A stretch of DNA of 64,000 nucleotides from Acidovorax soli. GTDB taxonomy: Bacteria > Pseudomonadota > Gammaproteobacteria > Burkholderiales > Burkholderiaceae_C. This document shows positions 1 to 9,905 of the stretch, piece by piece. The stretch covers positions 62,001-126,000 of the forward strand of contig NZ_FNQJ01000003.1 in NCBI RefSeq assembly GCF_900107605.1, given 5' to 3'. The notes under the pieces were generated by a model. That model had not been told where the DNA came from. It made no database searches and saw nothing but the letters and a program-made list of their open reading frames with translations. A program made the translations under genes and the position numbers. Within the stretch, counting starts at the first letter, position 1, and every line of letters begins with the position of its first letter.

Positions 1-1
1 C

Positions 2-1480
<1,479 letters not shown>

Positions 1481-1491
1481 GGGAAACTACC

Positions 1492-2349
1492 ATGCAACTG
1501 TGCGGATTCAACGTCGGCCTCGACCAGCGCTTCTTCCTGATCGCGGGCACCTGCTCCATCGAAGGCCTGCAGATGTCGCTGGACGTTGCCGGCCAGCTCA
1601 AGGAGGCCTGCACTGCGCTGGGCATTCCCCTGATCTACAAAGGCTCGTTCGACAAGGCCAACCGCTCGTCTGGCACAAGCCAGCGCGGCGTGGGCCTGGA
1701 AGCGGGCCTGAAGATCCTGGACGAGGTGCGCCGCCAGTTGCAGCTGCCCATCTTGACCGATGTGCACGACGCATCCCAGGTGGCCGAGGTGGCCAGCGTG
1801 GTCGATGTGCTGCAAACGCCCGCCTTCCTGTGCCGCCAGACGGATTTCATCCGCGCCGTGGCGCAAAGCGGCAAGCCGGTGAACATCAAGAAGGGCCAGT
1901 TCCTCGCGCCCTGGGACATGAAGAACGTCATCGACAAGGCCCGCGCGGCTGCGGCGGAGGTGGGCCTGTCGGAAGACCGCTTCCTCGCCTGCGAGCGCGG
2001 CGTGAGCTTTGGCTACAACAACCTCGTGGCCGACATGGCCAGCCTGGCCGAAATGCGCAAGTCCGGCGCGCCCGTGGTGTTCGACGTGACCCACTCGGTG
2101 CAAAAACCCGGCGGCCTGGGCGCCGTGAGCGGCGGCGCCCGCGACATGGTGCCGGTGCTGGCCCGCGCCGGTGTGGCTGTGGGCGTGGCGGGCCTGTTCA
2201 TGGAAACCCACCCCAAGCCGGCCGAGGCCTGGTCGGACGGGCCGAACGCCGTGCCGCTCAAGCACATGAGGGCCCTGCTGGAAACCCTGGTGGCGCTGGA
2301 CGACGTGACCAAGAAGAGCGGGTTCCTTGAGAACCACTTCGACGCCTGA
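1492..2349 (+). CDS. kdsA: 3-deoxy-8-phosphooctulonate (KDO-8-P) synthase, metal-dependent type
   Basis: Condenses phosphoenolpyruvate with arabinose-5-phosphate to KDO-8-phosphate, the precursor of the lipopolysaccharide inner-core sugar; cytosolic TIM barrel, 285 aa. Recognised by [11 protein letters not shown] (residues about 52-62), [16 protein letters not shown] and FDVTHS. The ATG at 1492 gives an N-terminus of normal length. The first barrel strand reads [10 protein letters not shown], with Cys21 at the position where E. coli KdsA has an Asn (Asn26). In this family a Cys there marks the metal-requiring class, whose other ligands would be the His in DVTHS, the Glu in METHP and the Asp in SDGPN; all are present. 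It lies between pyrG and eno on the same strand. Confidence 0.96.
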   Translation: MQLCGFNVGLDQRFFLIAGTCSIEGLQMSLDVAGQLKEACTALGIPLIYKGSFDKANRSSGTSQRGVGLEAGLKILDEVRRQLQLPILTDVHDASQVAEVASVVDVLQTPAFLCRQTDFIRAVAQSGKPVNIKKGQFLAPWDMKNVIDKARAAAAEVGLSEDRFLACERGVSFGYNNLVADMASLAEMRKSGAPVVFDVTHSVQKPGGLGAVSGGARDMVPVLARAGVAVGVAGLFMETHPKPAEAWSDGPNAVPLKHMRALLETLVALDDVTKKSGFLENHFDA

Positions 2350-2360
2350 TTGGCAGTATA

Positions 2361-2424
2361 TTTTTGGTAGCTAGAAGCGATTACCCCATAAGCGCTACAG
2401 GCCAAGATGGCCTGAAAAATTTTA
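2361..2424. repeat. Dispersed AT-rich repeat, intergenic copy A
   Basis: This AT-rich block between kdsA and eno contains GGTAGCT, then a dyad around CCATAAGCGCTA, then AGGCC and ATGGCC, ending in an A-run and T-run. The same order of short motifs recurs near 12975, 28641, 58251 and, inverted, near 6349, 18810 and 29278. It contrasts sharply with its GC-rich surroundings. I recall similar sequence from other Comamonadaceae genomes but know no established name. Confidence 0.55.
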
Positions 2425-2425
2425 A

Positions 2426-3733
<1,308 letters not shown>

Positions 3734-3744
3734 AGCATGCCAAG

Positions 3745-3830
3745 CGCCTGGCTCCGCTGCGCTCGCCCCACGGCCCCCGTACGCCCTGTGGCGGTGGGGC
3801 AGTGGCTGGGTGCAACGGATGGCACACACC
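3745..3830. repeat. GC-rich intergenic repeat-like sequence
   Basis: The eno-ftsB gap holds GGCTCCGCTGCGCTCGCCCC followed by an imperfect inverted GCCCCAC/GTGGGGC pair. Sequence of this type recurs between genes in Comamonadaceae in my recollection. No protein is apparent here. Copy status within the genome cannot be judged from one window. Confidence 0.35.
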
Positions 3831-3843
3831 TCCTTTCCAGGCG

Positions 3844-3849
3844 TACCAT
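3844..3849 (+). promoter_or_regulatory. Candidate -10 box for a leaderless ftsB transcript
   Basis: TACCAT ends 7 bases before the ftsB ATG at 3857 and no Shine-Dalgarno sequence is present between them. A start of transcription at the usual distance from a -10 box would fall on the start codon. No convincing -35 hexamer is seen. Confidence 0.35.
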
Positions 3850-3856
3850 TTAAGCC

Positions 3857-4135
3857 ATGGTGTCCCGTCTGGTTCCCGTTGTCCTGCTGGCCCTGCTGGC
3901 AGCCCTGCACGCCCAGCTCTGGCTGGGGCGGGGCAGCATTCCGCGCGTGCAGGAGATGCAGCGCCAGCTGGCCACGCAGACAGCCGCCAACGACCAGGCC
4001 CGCCAGGCCAACGAACGCCTGAACTCCGAGGTGCACGACCTCAAGGAGGGGCTGGACATGGTGGAAGAAAAGGCACGCAGCGAGCTGGGCATGGTCAAGC
4101 CCAACGAGGTCTACGTGCAATACACACCCCGCTGA
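3857..4135 (+). CDS. ftsB: Cell division protein FtsB
   Basis: Small bitopic inner-membrane protein of the divisome that pairs with FtsL and binds FtsQ. It is 92 aa, with a single hydrophobic segment at about residues 4-20 (SRLVPVVLLALLAALHAQLW) followed by a heptad-type coiled coil at about 30-70 (VQEMQRQLATQ..NERLNSEVHDLKEG) and the conserved tail EEKARSELGMVKPNE. The position directly after eno is the classical one for ftsB. Its start has no ribosome site but a -10-like box 7 bases upstream. Confidence 0.93.
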   Translation: MVSRLVPVVLLALLAALHAQLWLGRGSIPRVQEMQRQLATQTAANDQARQANERLNSEVHDLKEGLDMVEEKARSELGMVKPNEVYVQYTPR

Positions 4136-4152
4136 ACCGCCAGGCCGTCATC

Positions 4153-4692
4153 TTGCCTGCGCCGCAGACCATTGCCCTGCTGGGGGCCCCCGGCACCGGC
4201 ACGGCCGAACTGGCCGAGGCCCTGAACCTCCGTCTCGCCGATGCCACGCTCACGGCCCAGGCCATTGCACTGGCAGATGCCCCGCATCTGCCCGACGCGA
4301 TGCGCCACACCCTGCACAGCGCCGCCATCACCTTGCTGATGGGCCTGGATGCGCCCTGCCCCGCACCCGAGCAAGCGCGGCGCGAGGCTTTCGACGCACG
4401 CCTGCGCGCCCTGCTGACAGATGCGGCCGTGCGCTACCAGGTGGTGTACGGCCAGGGGGCCCAACGCATCGACAATGCATTGCACGCTATTGAAGCAGTA
4501 GCAACAAAAGCACGATCAAAAAGCGCAAGAAACCAGCTTGACGACAAGCCCATGCGCCTGCGCGCCTGGGATTGCGAGAAATGCAGCGACCCCGACTGCG
4601 AGCACCGCCTGTTCAGCACCCTTGCCGGCCGGGGCACGGCCCAACGCGTCGCAGGGCTTACTGGATTCCGGGAGACACCGGAGGCTGGCTGA
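4153..4692 (+). CDS. Uncharacterised protein with degenerate P-loop and C-terminal Cys cluster
   Basis: Frame of 179 aa if it begins at the TTG at 4153; no ATG or GTG is available after the end of ftsB. The N-terminus IALLGAPGTGTAELAEAL resembles a Walker A loop of the NadR/AAA_28-like ATPases seen in Burkholderiales, but Thr stands where the essential Lys should be. The middle (TLLMGLDAPC... YQVVYGQGAQRIDNALHAI) matches what I remember of that family's C-terminal half. The last 45 residues include DCEKCSDPDCEH, a possible metal-binding cluster. A lower-GC stretch near 4486-4540 separates the two parts. Its last 35 bases overlap the convergent hslO. It may be an inactive relative of the ATPase or a non-coding remnant; preserved length favours a gene. 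Confidence 0.55.
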   Translation: MPAPQTIALLGAPGTGTAELAEALNLRLADATLTAQAIALADAPHLPDAMRHTLHSAAITLLMGLDAPCPAPEQARREAFDARLRALLTDAAVRYQVVYGQGAQRIDNALHAIEAVATKARSKSARNQLDDKPMRLRAWDCEKCSDPDCEHRLFSTLAGRGTAQRVAGLTGFRETPEAG

Positions 4693-5650
4693 CGGCCGGC
4701 GAGACAAAGATCTGCGCCGCATCCACCGCGTCGAAGCGGTACTGCTGCCCACAGAATTCGCAGCCCACCTCGACATCGTCGCGCTCGGCCAGAATGCTCT
4801 CGATCTCGTCCCGGCCCAGGTTGCGCAGCATGTTGCCCACGCGTTCGCGGCTGCAACTGCAGGCAAAGCGGGGCCCGGTTTCACCCTGCTGCGGCTCGAA
4901 ACGCAGCAGCTTTTCTTCCCAGAAGAGGCGGCGCAGGATGGTGTCCACATCCAGGGTCAGCAGTTCCTCGCGGGTCAGGCTCGATGCCAGGTGGGCAATG
5001 CGGTTGTAGTCCTCGTTGCGGCCGATCTGGTCTTCATTCTCGCGGTGCGTCAGGCCTGCCGCCAGGTTGCCCTCACCCTTGAGGGGCATGCGCTGGATCA
5101 GCAGGCCGGCCGCCACGGTGTCGTTGGCCGCCAGCACCAGCACGGTATCGAGTTGCTCGGATTGCAGCATGTAGTGCTGCAGCACATCCGACAGGCGCTC
5201 AAGCTTTTCATGCTGATCGCCATGCAATGGCACCACGCCCTGGTAGGGTTGCTGGCCCGGGTGGCGGTCCTTGGGGTCGAGCGTGATGGCGCAGCGCCCG
5301 CCGCCCGCCACATTGAGCATCTGGCTCAGGCGCGCACCGTCGGCCACGGGGCCGTTGACCGTGGCGGTGGCACGCAGGCTCAGGTCGGACTGCACCTCGG
5401 CCACGGCCAGCTTGACCGGGCCGTCGCCAAACACCTGCAGCACCAGTGCACCGTTGAACTTGATGTTCGACTGCATCAGCACGCCGGCAGCGGCCATTTC
5501 GCCCAGCAGCTCGCGCACAGGCGCGGGATAGGGGCCGGTGGCGGTGTTGCTGGCGCGGCGCTGCAGGATGTCGGTCCAGGCCTCGGTCAGGCGCACCAGC
5601 ATGCCGCGCACGGGCATGCCATCGAAAAGAAACTTGTGGAGTTCAGACAC
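4658..5650 (-). CDS. hslO: Hsp33 redox-regulated holdase chaperone
   Basis: Cytosolic chaperone activated by oxidation and unfolding: its four zinc-binding cysteines form disulfides and release a binding surface for unfolded proteins. It is 330 aa. The C-terminal switch is intact: CSC (in FACSCSRERV) followed about 30 residues later by CEFC. The GTG at 5650 (VSELHKFLFD) is chosen because the family begins with this segment; the frame stays open about 30 codons further upstream but that part has no family resemblance. It converges on the P-loop protein gene with a short 3' overlap and lies downstream of the carbonic anhydrase gene, 37 bases after its stop, so the two are probably one transcript. 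Confidence 0.95.
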   Translation of the reverse strand: MSELHKFLFDGMPVRGMLVRLTEAWTDILQRRASNTATGPYPAPVRELLGEMAAAGVLMQSNIKFNGALVLQVFGDGPVKLAVAEVQSDLSLRATATVNGPVADGARLSQMLNVAGGGRCAITLDPKDRHPGQQPYQGVVPLHGDQHEKLERLSDVLQHYMLQSEQLDTVLVLAANDTVAAGLLIQRMPLKGEGNLAAGLTHRENEDQIGRNEDYNRIAHLASSLTREELLTLDVDTILRRLFWEEKLLRFEPQQGETGPRFACSCSRERVGNMLRNLGRDEIESILAERDDVEVGCEFCGQQYRFDAVDAAQIFVSPAVSQPPVSPGIQ

Positions 5651-5687
5651 GCAGGGGATTCCCGGAGAAATAAATCGGCAGCGGCAT

Positions 5688-6212
5688 TCAGCCGATTCTG
5701 TGCAGGCCGTTTTGAAAGCGGCGTGCGTTGTCCATGTAGTGCCGGGCACTCTGGCGCAAGCCCTCGATCTGCTCGGGGCTGAGTTCGCGCACGGCTCGGG
5801 CAGGGCTGCCGATGATCATGGAACCATCCGGAAACTCCTTGCCCTCGGTCACCAGCGCGCCCGCGCCCACTAGGCAGTTCTTGCCGATCCTGGCGCCGTT
5901 GAGCACGATGGCGCCGATGCCGATCAGTGTTTCGTCGCCAATGGTGCAGCCGTGCAGCATGACCTGGTGGCCCACGGTCACGCGCTCACCCACCACCAGC
6001 GGCTTGCCGAAGTCGGCATGCAGCACGCTCGCGTCCTGGATGTTGGAACCCGCACCGATGGTGATGGCCTCCGTATCGCCGCGCACCACGGTGCCAAACC
6101 ACACGCTGGCGTCCTCGCCCAGCGTGACGTTGCCGATCACCTGCGCACTGTCGGCCACCCAGGCCGAATCCGCCACACGGGGAGCCGCGCCATCCAGTTC
6201 GTAAATCGCCAT
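5688..6212 (-). CDS. Gamma-type carbonic anhydrase family protein (YrdA/PaaY-like)
   Basis: Left-handed beta-helix protein of 174 aa built from hexapeptide repeats (for example IGNVTLGEDASVWFG, IGIGAIVLNGARIG). The three His ligands expected for the trimeric metal site are visible in SVLHADF and GHQVMLHG. Members hydrate CO2 or act as thioesterase-like housekeeping proteins; substrate cannot be decided here. The ATG at 6212 (MAIYELDG) has a GGAG ribosome site 8-11 bases upstream. It is divergent from the DUF455 gene and has an overlapping -10 region with it. Confidence 0.88.
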   Translation of the reverse strand: MAIYELDGAAPRVADSAWVADSAQVIGNVTLGEDASVWFGTVVRGDTEAITIGAGSNIQDASVLHADFGKPLVVGERVTVGHQVMLHGCTIGDETLIGIGAIVLNGARIGKNCLVGAGALVTEGKEFPDGSMIIGSPARAVRELSPEQIEGLRQSARHYMDNARRFQNGLHRIG

Positions 6213-6283
6213 GCACCATACTCCGTAAAAATGGATCTGCCTGTTGGTGACAGAGCATGTGCTCTGGCCCGCAGTGCAGGGCC

Positions 6284-6293
6284 TAGAATTGTA
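6284..6293. promoter_or_regulatory. Overlapping divergent -10 boxes
   Basis: TAGAAT at 6284-6289 on the plus strand ends 7 bases before the DUF455 start codon. TACAAT on the minus strand (6288-6293) would serve the carbonic anhydrase gene with a leader of about 70 nt. The two boxes share two base pairs, so both promoters probably cannot be occupied at once. This is read from sequence only. Confidence 0.45.
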
Positions 6294-6296
6294 AGG

Positions 6297-7100
6297 ATGG
6301 AGCTTCGCCAACGTGCACTGCAGGTCTTGTGCCTCTCAGACCCAGAACAAAAAACGGCCGCAGCAATTGATTTTCATGCGCAAGCAGCTACGTTTTCAAT
6401 AGCAGAACAAACCCCCACTGTCCCGGTGGATGCCTGCGCCCTGCCCGGCCATCCCGAGCGCCCGGCATTGCTGCGTCACACCGAGGTCGCTCGCCGCTCC
6501 CCGGCCACGGCCGAAGGCCGCGCCGTTCTCATCCACGCCATCGCACACATCGAGTTCAACGCGATCAACCTGGCCCTCGATGCGGTCTGGCGTTTTGACG
6601 GCATGCCGCAGGCCTATTACCTCGACTGGTTGCGCGTGGCGGCCGAAGAGGCCAGGCACTTTCGGCTGCTGCGCGACCACCTGCGCCGACAGGGCCATGA
6701 CTACGGCGATTTCCCGGCCCACCAGGGCCTGTGGACCATGTGCGAGAAGACCCAGCACGACATCGTGGCCCGCATGGCCCTGGTGCCGCGCACCATGGAA
6801 GCGCGCGGGCTCGATGCCACGCCGCAAATACAGCGCAAGCTGCGCCAGGTGGGCACGCCCGATGCCCTGGCAGCCGCAGGCATCCTCGACACCATCCTGC
6901 ACGATGAGGTGGGCCACGTCGCCATTGGCAACCACTGGTACCGCTGGCTGTGCGCGCGCCAGGGGCTGGACCCCGAAACCCTGTACGGCGAGCTGGTGCG
7001 CCAGTACGAGGCGCCGCGGCTCAAGCCACCGTTCAACGAGGCCGCGCGCCGCAGCGCGGGCTTTACCGAAGCCGAATTGCTGTGGTTGCAGCAGGGCTGA
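6297..7100 (+). CDS. DUF455 ferritin-like protein
   Basis: Protein of 267 aa with the four-helix ferritin-like pattern of the DUF455 family: Glu and His residues spaced as in di-iron sites occur in HIEFNAINLALDAVW, EEARHFRLLRDHL and HDEVGHVAIGNHWY. Function of the family is not established; a di-iron oxidase or tRNA-modification-related activity would fit the ligands but is inference. The ATG at 6297 is the first in a region with no Shine-Dalgarno at normal distance; a -10 box lies just upstream, suggesting a leaderless message. Residues about 18-36 are encoded by an inverted copy of the AT-rich repeat. Confidence 0.85.
   Translation: MELRQRALQVLCLSDPEQKTAAAIDFHAQAATFSIAEQTPTVPVDACALPGHPERPALLRHTEVARRSPATAEGRAVLIHAIAHIEFNAINLALDAVWRFDGMPQAYYLDWLRVAAEEARHFRLLRDHLRRQGHDYGDFPAHQGLWTMCEKTQHDIVARMALVPRTMEARGLDATPQIQRKLRQVGTPDALAAAGILDTILHDEVGHVAIGNHWYRWLCARQGLDPETLYGELVRQYEAPRLKPPFNEAARRSAGFTEAELLWLQQG
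6349..6402 (-). repeat. Dispersed AT-rich repeat inside DUF455 gene (copy E)
   Basis: Read on the minus strand, this AT-rich segment shows GTAGCTGCTTGCGC and then GCTGCGGCC followed by a T-run, the same motif order as the intergenic copies. It is in frame and codes for a low-complexity segment (AAAIDFHAQAATFS) between the N-terminal and ferritin-like parts of the protein. Confidence 0.5.
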
Positions 7101-7156
7101 TCGAGGCACCCCGATCACCGGTTTTTTCCACCATCGCCAGAGGCCGCGTGTGTCCT

Positions 7157-7446
7157 CCTGCGCGGGCACCGAAGCGCTGGTGGGCAAGAAGCCCATCTTT
7201 GTCAATGGCACCCACGAAAGCCCGACGGGGCCACCTCGAATGGGTGGACCCCGACAAGGTCATGCTCGAAATATCCCCTGTGCCACACCGCTGGCGCCGA
7301 GGTGGCAATCCGTTCCAGGGATACCGGTTCGCCCGCCCCGCGCTCACCGAGGCCAAACTGCTCCCGGCCTCGCAGGCCGGCATCACCCGTGCATCAACCT
7401 GGCCCATCTGCAGGCACTCGCCTGGGCGGACCAGCGCACGGATTGA
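7157..7446 (+). pseudogene. Decayed fragment of an EAL/HDOD protein gene
   Basis: The gap between the DUF455 gene and the intact EAL/HDOD gene holds broken pieces of the latter in order. GTEALVGKKPIFVNGTHES matches residues about 73-92 of the downstream protein (GTEALVGKKTVFINCTHES). After a frameshift, HLEWVDPDKVMLEISP matches HLELIHPDKVVLEVPP. After a deletion of roughly 100 codons, PFQGYRFARPALTEA matches LFQGYWFAKPSLVKA. After a second deletion of about 200 codons and another frameshift, INLAHLQALAWA matches the C-terminal VNWAHLQALTWA. Nothing functional can be made from it. Confidence 0.85.
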
Positions 7447-7469
7447 TCTCCCGAGCAGCGGCCCCGGTC

Positions 7470-7475
7470 TAGAAT
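7470..7475 (+). promoter_or_regulatory. Candidate -10 box for the EAL/HDOD gene
   Basis: TAGAAT lies 40 bases before the ATG at 7516, predicting a leader of about 35 nt. It sits just downstream of the pseudogene end. No clear -35 is visible. Confidence 0.35.
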
Positions 7476-7515
7476 GCCCCGGAACCTCTCCCGCAACCCC
7501 TGACCAGCGACACCC

Positions 7516-8799
7516 ATGTCGAGCACCCACGAACAAGACATCCCGGCAGCCGCAGTCACCGCATCCGATGGCACAGAGAACGAAAATCTGGCCATCATCG
7601 CGCGCCAGGCCATCGTGGATGCCAACCGTGCGGTCTATGGCTACGAGCTGTTCGACCGCACCACGGCATCGAACTCCCACACCGCAGCCAGCGATGCCGC
7701 ACTGCTGTTCAACGCCCTGTCGCATGCTGGCACCGAAGCCCTGGTCGGCAAGAAAACGGTGTTCATCAACTGCACGCACGAAAGCCTGGCAGGCGGTCAT
7801 CTGGAGCTCATCCACCCCGACAAGGTGGTGCTGGAGGTTCCCCCGCTTGCCGATAGCGCCACGGCCGAGGACATCGAAGCCCGGGTTGCCACGCTGGACG
7901 CCCTGCGCACCCGCGGTTTCCGGCTGGCCTTCGACCAGAACGTGCTCAAGCCCAGCTACGTCTCGTGGCTGCCGCTGGCAGGCTTCATCAAGCTGGACAT
8001 GCAGGCCTTCAAGCCCGAACTGGCGGGCACGCTGGTCAAATTTGCCAGTATCCACAGCCAGGCCACGCTGGTGGCGGAGAAAGTGGAAACCTCCGAGCAG
8101 TATCAGCTGATGGCGGACCTGGGGGTCCAGCTGTTCCAGGGCTACTGGTTCGCCAAGCCCTCGCTGGTCAAGGCCACCACCATCCGCCCCTCCCGGGCGA
8201 CCATCATCCAGTTGATCAACCTGGTGCACAAACAGGCCAGCACCGCTGAAATTGAAGACCTGCTCAAGAAAGACCCCACGCTATCTTTCAACCTGCTGCG
8301 CTTCATCAACTCCTCGGGTTTTGGCCTGTCGTGCGAGGTCACCTCGTTCCGCCATGCGGTCATGATCCTGGGGCTCAAAAAACTGTTCCGCTGGGCCGCC
8401 TTGCTCATGACCACCTCGCGCGCGGGTGGCGCGCCGCCAGCCATAGGCACCACGGCGGTAGTGCGGGGCCGGCTCATGGAACTGCTGGCGGCCGAACTGC
8501 TGCCCCCCGAAGAATGCGACAACGCCTTTGTCGTGGGCGTTTTCTCGCTGCTCGATGTGATGCTGGGCGTGCCGCTCGAAAAAGCCCTCGCCTCGGTGGC
8601 ATTGCCAGAGCCCGTGACGGATGCGCTGCTGCATGGCACGGGCGTGTTTGCGCCGTTTCTTGAACTCACGCAGGCCTGCGAAAGCGGCGACGAAGTGGCA
8701 TTCGCCAAGGCAGCAGAGGCCCTGCACCTGTCCAACCGCCAAGTCAACTGGGCCCACCTGCAGGCCCTGACCTGGGCCGAGAGCCTGGGCGAAGAGTAA
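7516..8799 (+). CDS. EAL-like/HDOD domain signalling protein
   Basis: Protein of 427 aa with an N-terminal EAL-type domain (about 25-215) and a C-terminal HDOD domain (about 220-410), the YuxH/CdgJ architecture. EAL landmarks are present in altered form: IVDANRAVYGYELF, IKLDMQAF, and EKVET in place of the usual AEGVET. The domain is shorter than catalytic EAL domains and likely does not hydrolyse cyclic-di-GMP; this is inference from the altered motifs. HDOD modules act in signalling and proteins of this type affect motility in some bacteria. A decayed paralogue lies immediately upstream, so the locus arose by tandem duplication. Confidence 0.85.
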   Translation: MSSTHEQDIPAAAVTASDGTENENLAIIARQAIVDANRAVYGYELFDRTTASNSHTAASDAALLFNALSHAGTEALVGKKTVFINCTHESLAGGHLELIHPDKVVLEVPPLADSATAEDIEARVATLDALRTRGFRLAFDQNVLKPSYVSWLPLAGFIKLDMQAFKPELAGTLVKFASIHSQATLVAEKVETSEQYQLMADLGVQLFQGYWFAKPSLVKATTIRPSRATIIQLINLVHKQASTAEIEDLLKKDPTLSFNLLRFINSSGFGLSCEVTSFRHAVMILGLKKLFRWAALLMTTSRAGGAPPAIGTTAVVRGRLMELLAAELLPPEECDNAFVVGVFSLLDVMLGVPLEKALASVALPEPVTDALLHGTGVFAPFLELTQACESGDEVAFAKAAEALHLSNRQVNWAHLQALTWAESLGEE

Positions 8800-8804
8800 T
8801 CCGG

Positions 8805-8849
8805 CGGCAGCGCCGCCCGGACGGAACCGCAGCGGCTTGAGCCCCGGGC
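8805..8849. terminator. Two GC-rich hairpins between convergent genes
   Basis: An imperfect hairpin (GGCGGC/GCCGCC, near 8812-8824) and a second one (GAGCC/GGCTC, near 8839-8851, reaching the Bug gene stop) lie between the EAL/HDOD gene and the convergent Bug receptor gene. Neither is followed by a T-run, so termination activity is a guess based on placement. Confidence 0.3.
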
Positions 8850-9836
8850 TCAGTTGCCCTGGATACCTGCACTGCGGATGATGCGGGCGTTGTTCTCGGA
8901 TTCCAGCGCGATCTGGCGGGCAAACTCGGCCGCCGTTCCACCCGTCGGCACGTTGTCGGTGGCATCGAGCTTGTTGCGGATGTCGGGCTGCGCCAGCGCC
9001 TTGTTCAGCTCGGCATTGAGCCGGGCCAGCACGGCGGCAGGGGTTTGCGCCGGCGCATAGATGCCGAACAGCGACGACATGTTCGCGGCCGGCAGCCCCA
9101 GCTCCGCCAGCGTGGGCACATCGGGCAGGCTGTCGAGCCGTGCGGGCGCGCCCACCGCCAGGGCCTTGAGCTTGCCCGACTTCACATGCTGCAGCACGGC
9201 CGGGCCGGCATTGGTGGAAAGCACCTCGAACTGCCCGCCGAGCGCATCGTTCATCTGCTGGCCACCCCCTTTGTAAGGCACGTGGGTGATCTGCACCTGG
9301 GCGCTGGCCATGATCTGCTCCAGCATGATGTGGCCCAGCGAGGCCGGGCCCGAGGTGGTCCAGCGAATCTCGCCAGGTTTGGCGCGCGCGGTGGCCAGCA
9401 GATCGCGGAAGTCGCGCGCCTTGCTGGCGGGCGTGCCCAGCAGCAGCACCGGCGAATACATCACGCTGACCACGGGGGCGATGTCCTTTTTCGGATCAAA
9501 GGGCGACTTGCCCAGGTGCGGGTTGAGCGCCAGCGGACTGATGGAGGCAAAGCCCAGGGTGTAGCCGTCAGGGGCGGCCTTGGCCACCGCATCCACGCCA
9601 ATGCTGCCGCTGGCGCCGGCCTTGTTTTCAATCACCACCGGGGTGCCCAGCTGCACTGCCAGCTTGTCTGCCAGTGCGCGCGCCACCGTGTCGCTCACCC
9701 CTCCCGCGGGGTAGGCCACCACGATGCGGATGGGTTTGGCAGGCCAGGCTGCCGCTTGCGACTGGGCGTGGCCCAGGGGCGCCAGGGCGCTCAGGCACAG
9801 AGAGGCCAGCAGGCGGCGACGGCTTTGGAATGGCAT
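8850..9836 (-). CDS. Bug/TctC-family periplasmic solute receptor (1)
   Basis: Periplasmic binding protein of 328 aa with signal peptide RRRLLASLCLSALAPLGHA. Family features are IRIVVAYPAGGVSDTVARAL near the mature N-terminus and VIENKAGASGSIGVDAVAKAAPDGYTL (shortened here to its core) in the ligand pocket region. Such receptors bind carboxylic acids or related small molecules; many are orphans without TctAB membrane partners, as here. Start at 9836 is chosen because it begins directly before a signal peptide; upstream codons are not family-like. It lies next to xerD on the same strand, with no obvious functional link. Confidence 0.88.
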   Translation of the reverse strand: MPFQSRRRLLASLCLSALAPLGHAQSQAAAWPAKPIRIVVAYPAGGVSDTVARALADKLAVQLGTPVVIENKAGASGSIGVDAVAKAAPDGYTLGFASISPLALNPHLGKSPFDPKKDIAPVVSVMYSPVLLLGTPASKARDFRDLLATARAKPGEIRWTTSGPASLGHIMLEQIMASAQVQITHVPYKGGGQQMNDALGGQFEVLSTNAGPAVLQHVKSGKLKALAVGAPARLDSLPDVPTLAELGLPAANMSSLFGIYAPAQTPAAVLARLNAELNKALAQPDIRNKLDATDNVPTGGTAAEFARQIALESENNARIIRSAGIQGN

Positions 9837-9905
9837 TGCGGGGCTTTCAAAAATCGGGAAAAGAGCGATTTTCGCGCAGATCACGGGGCTGCGCCCGCGC
9901 ACTTT

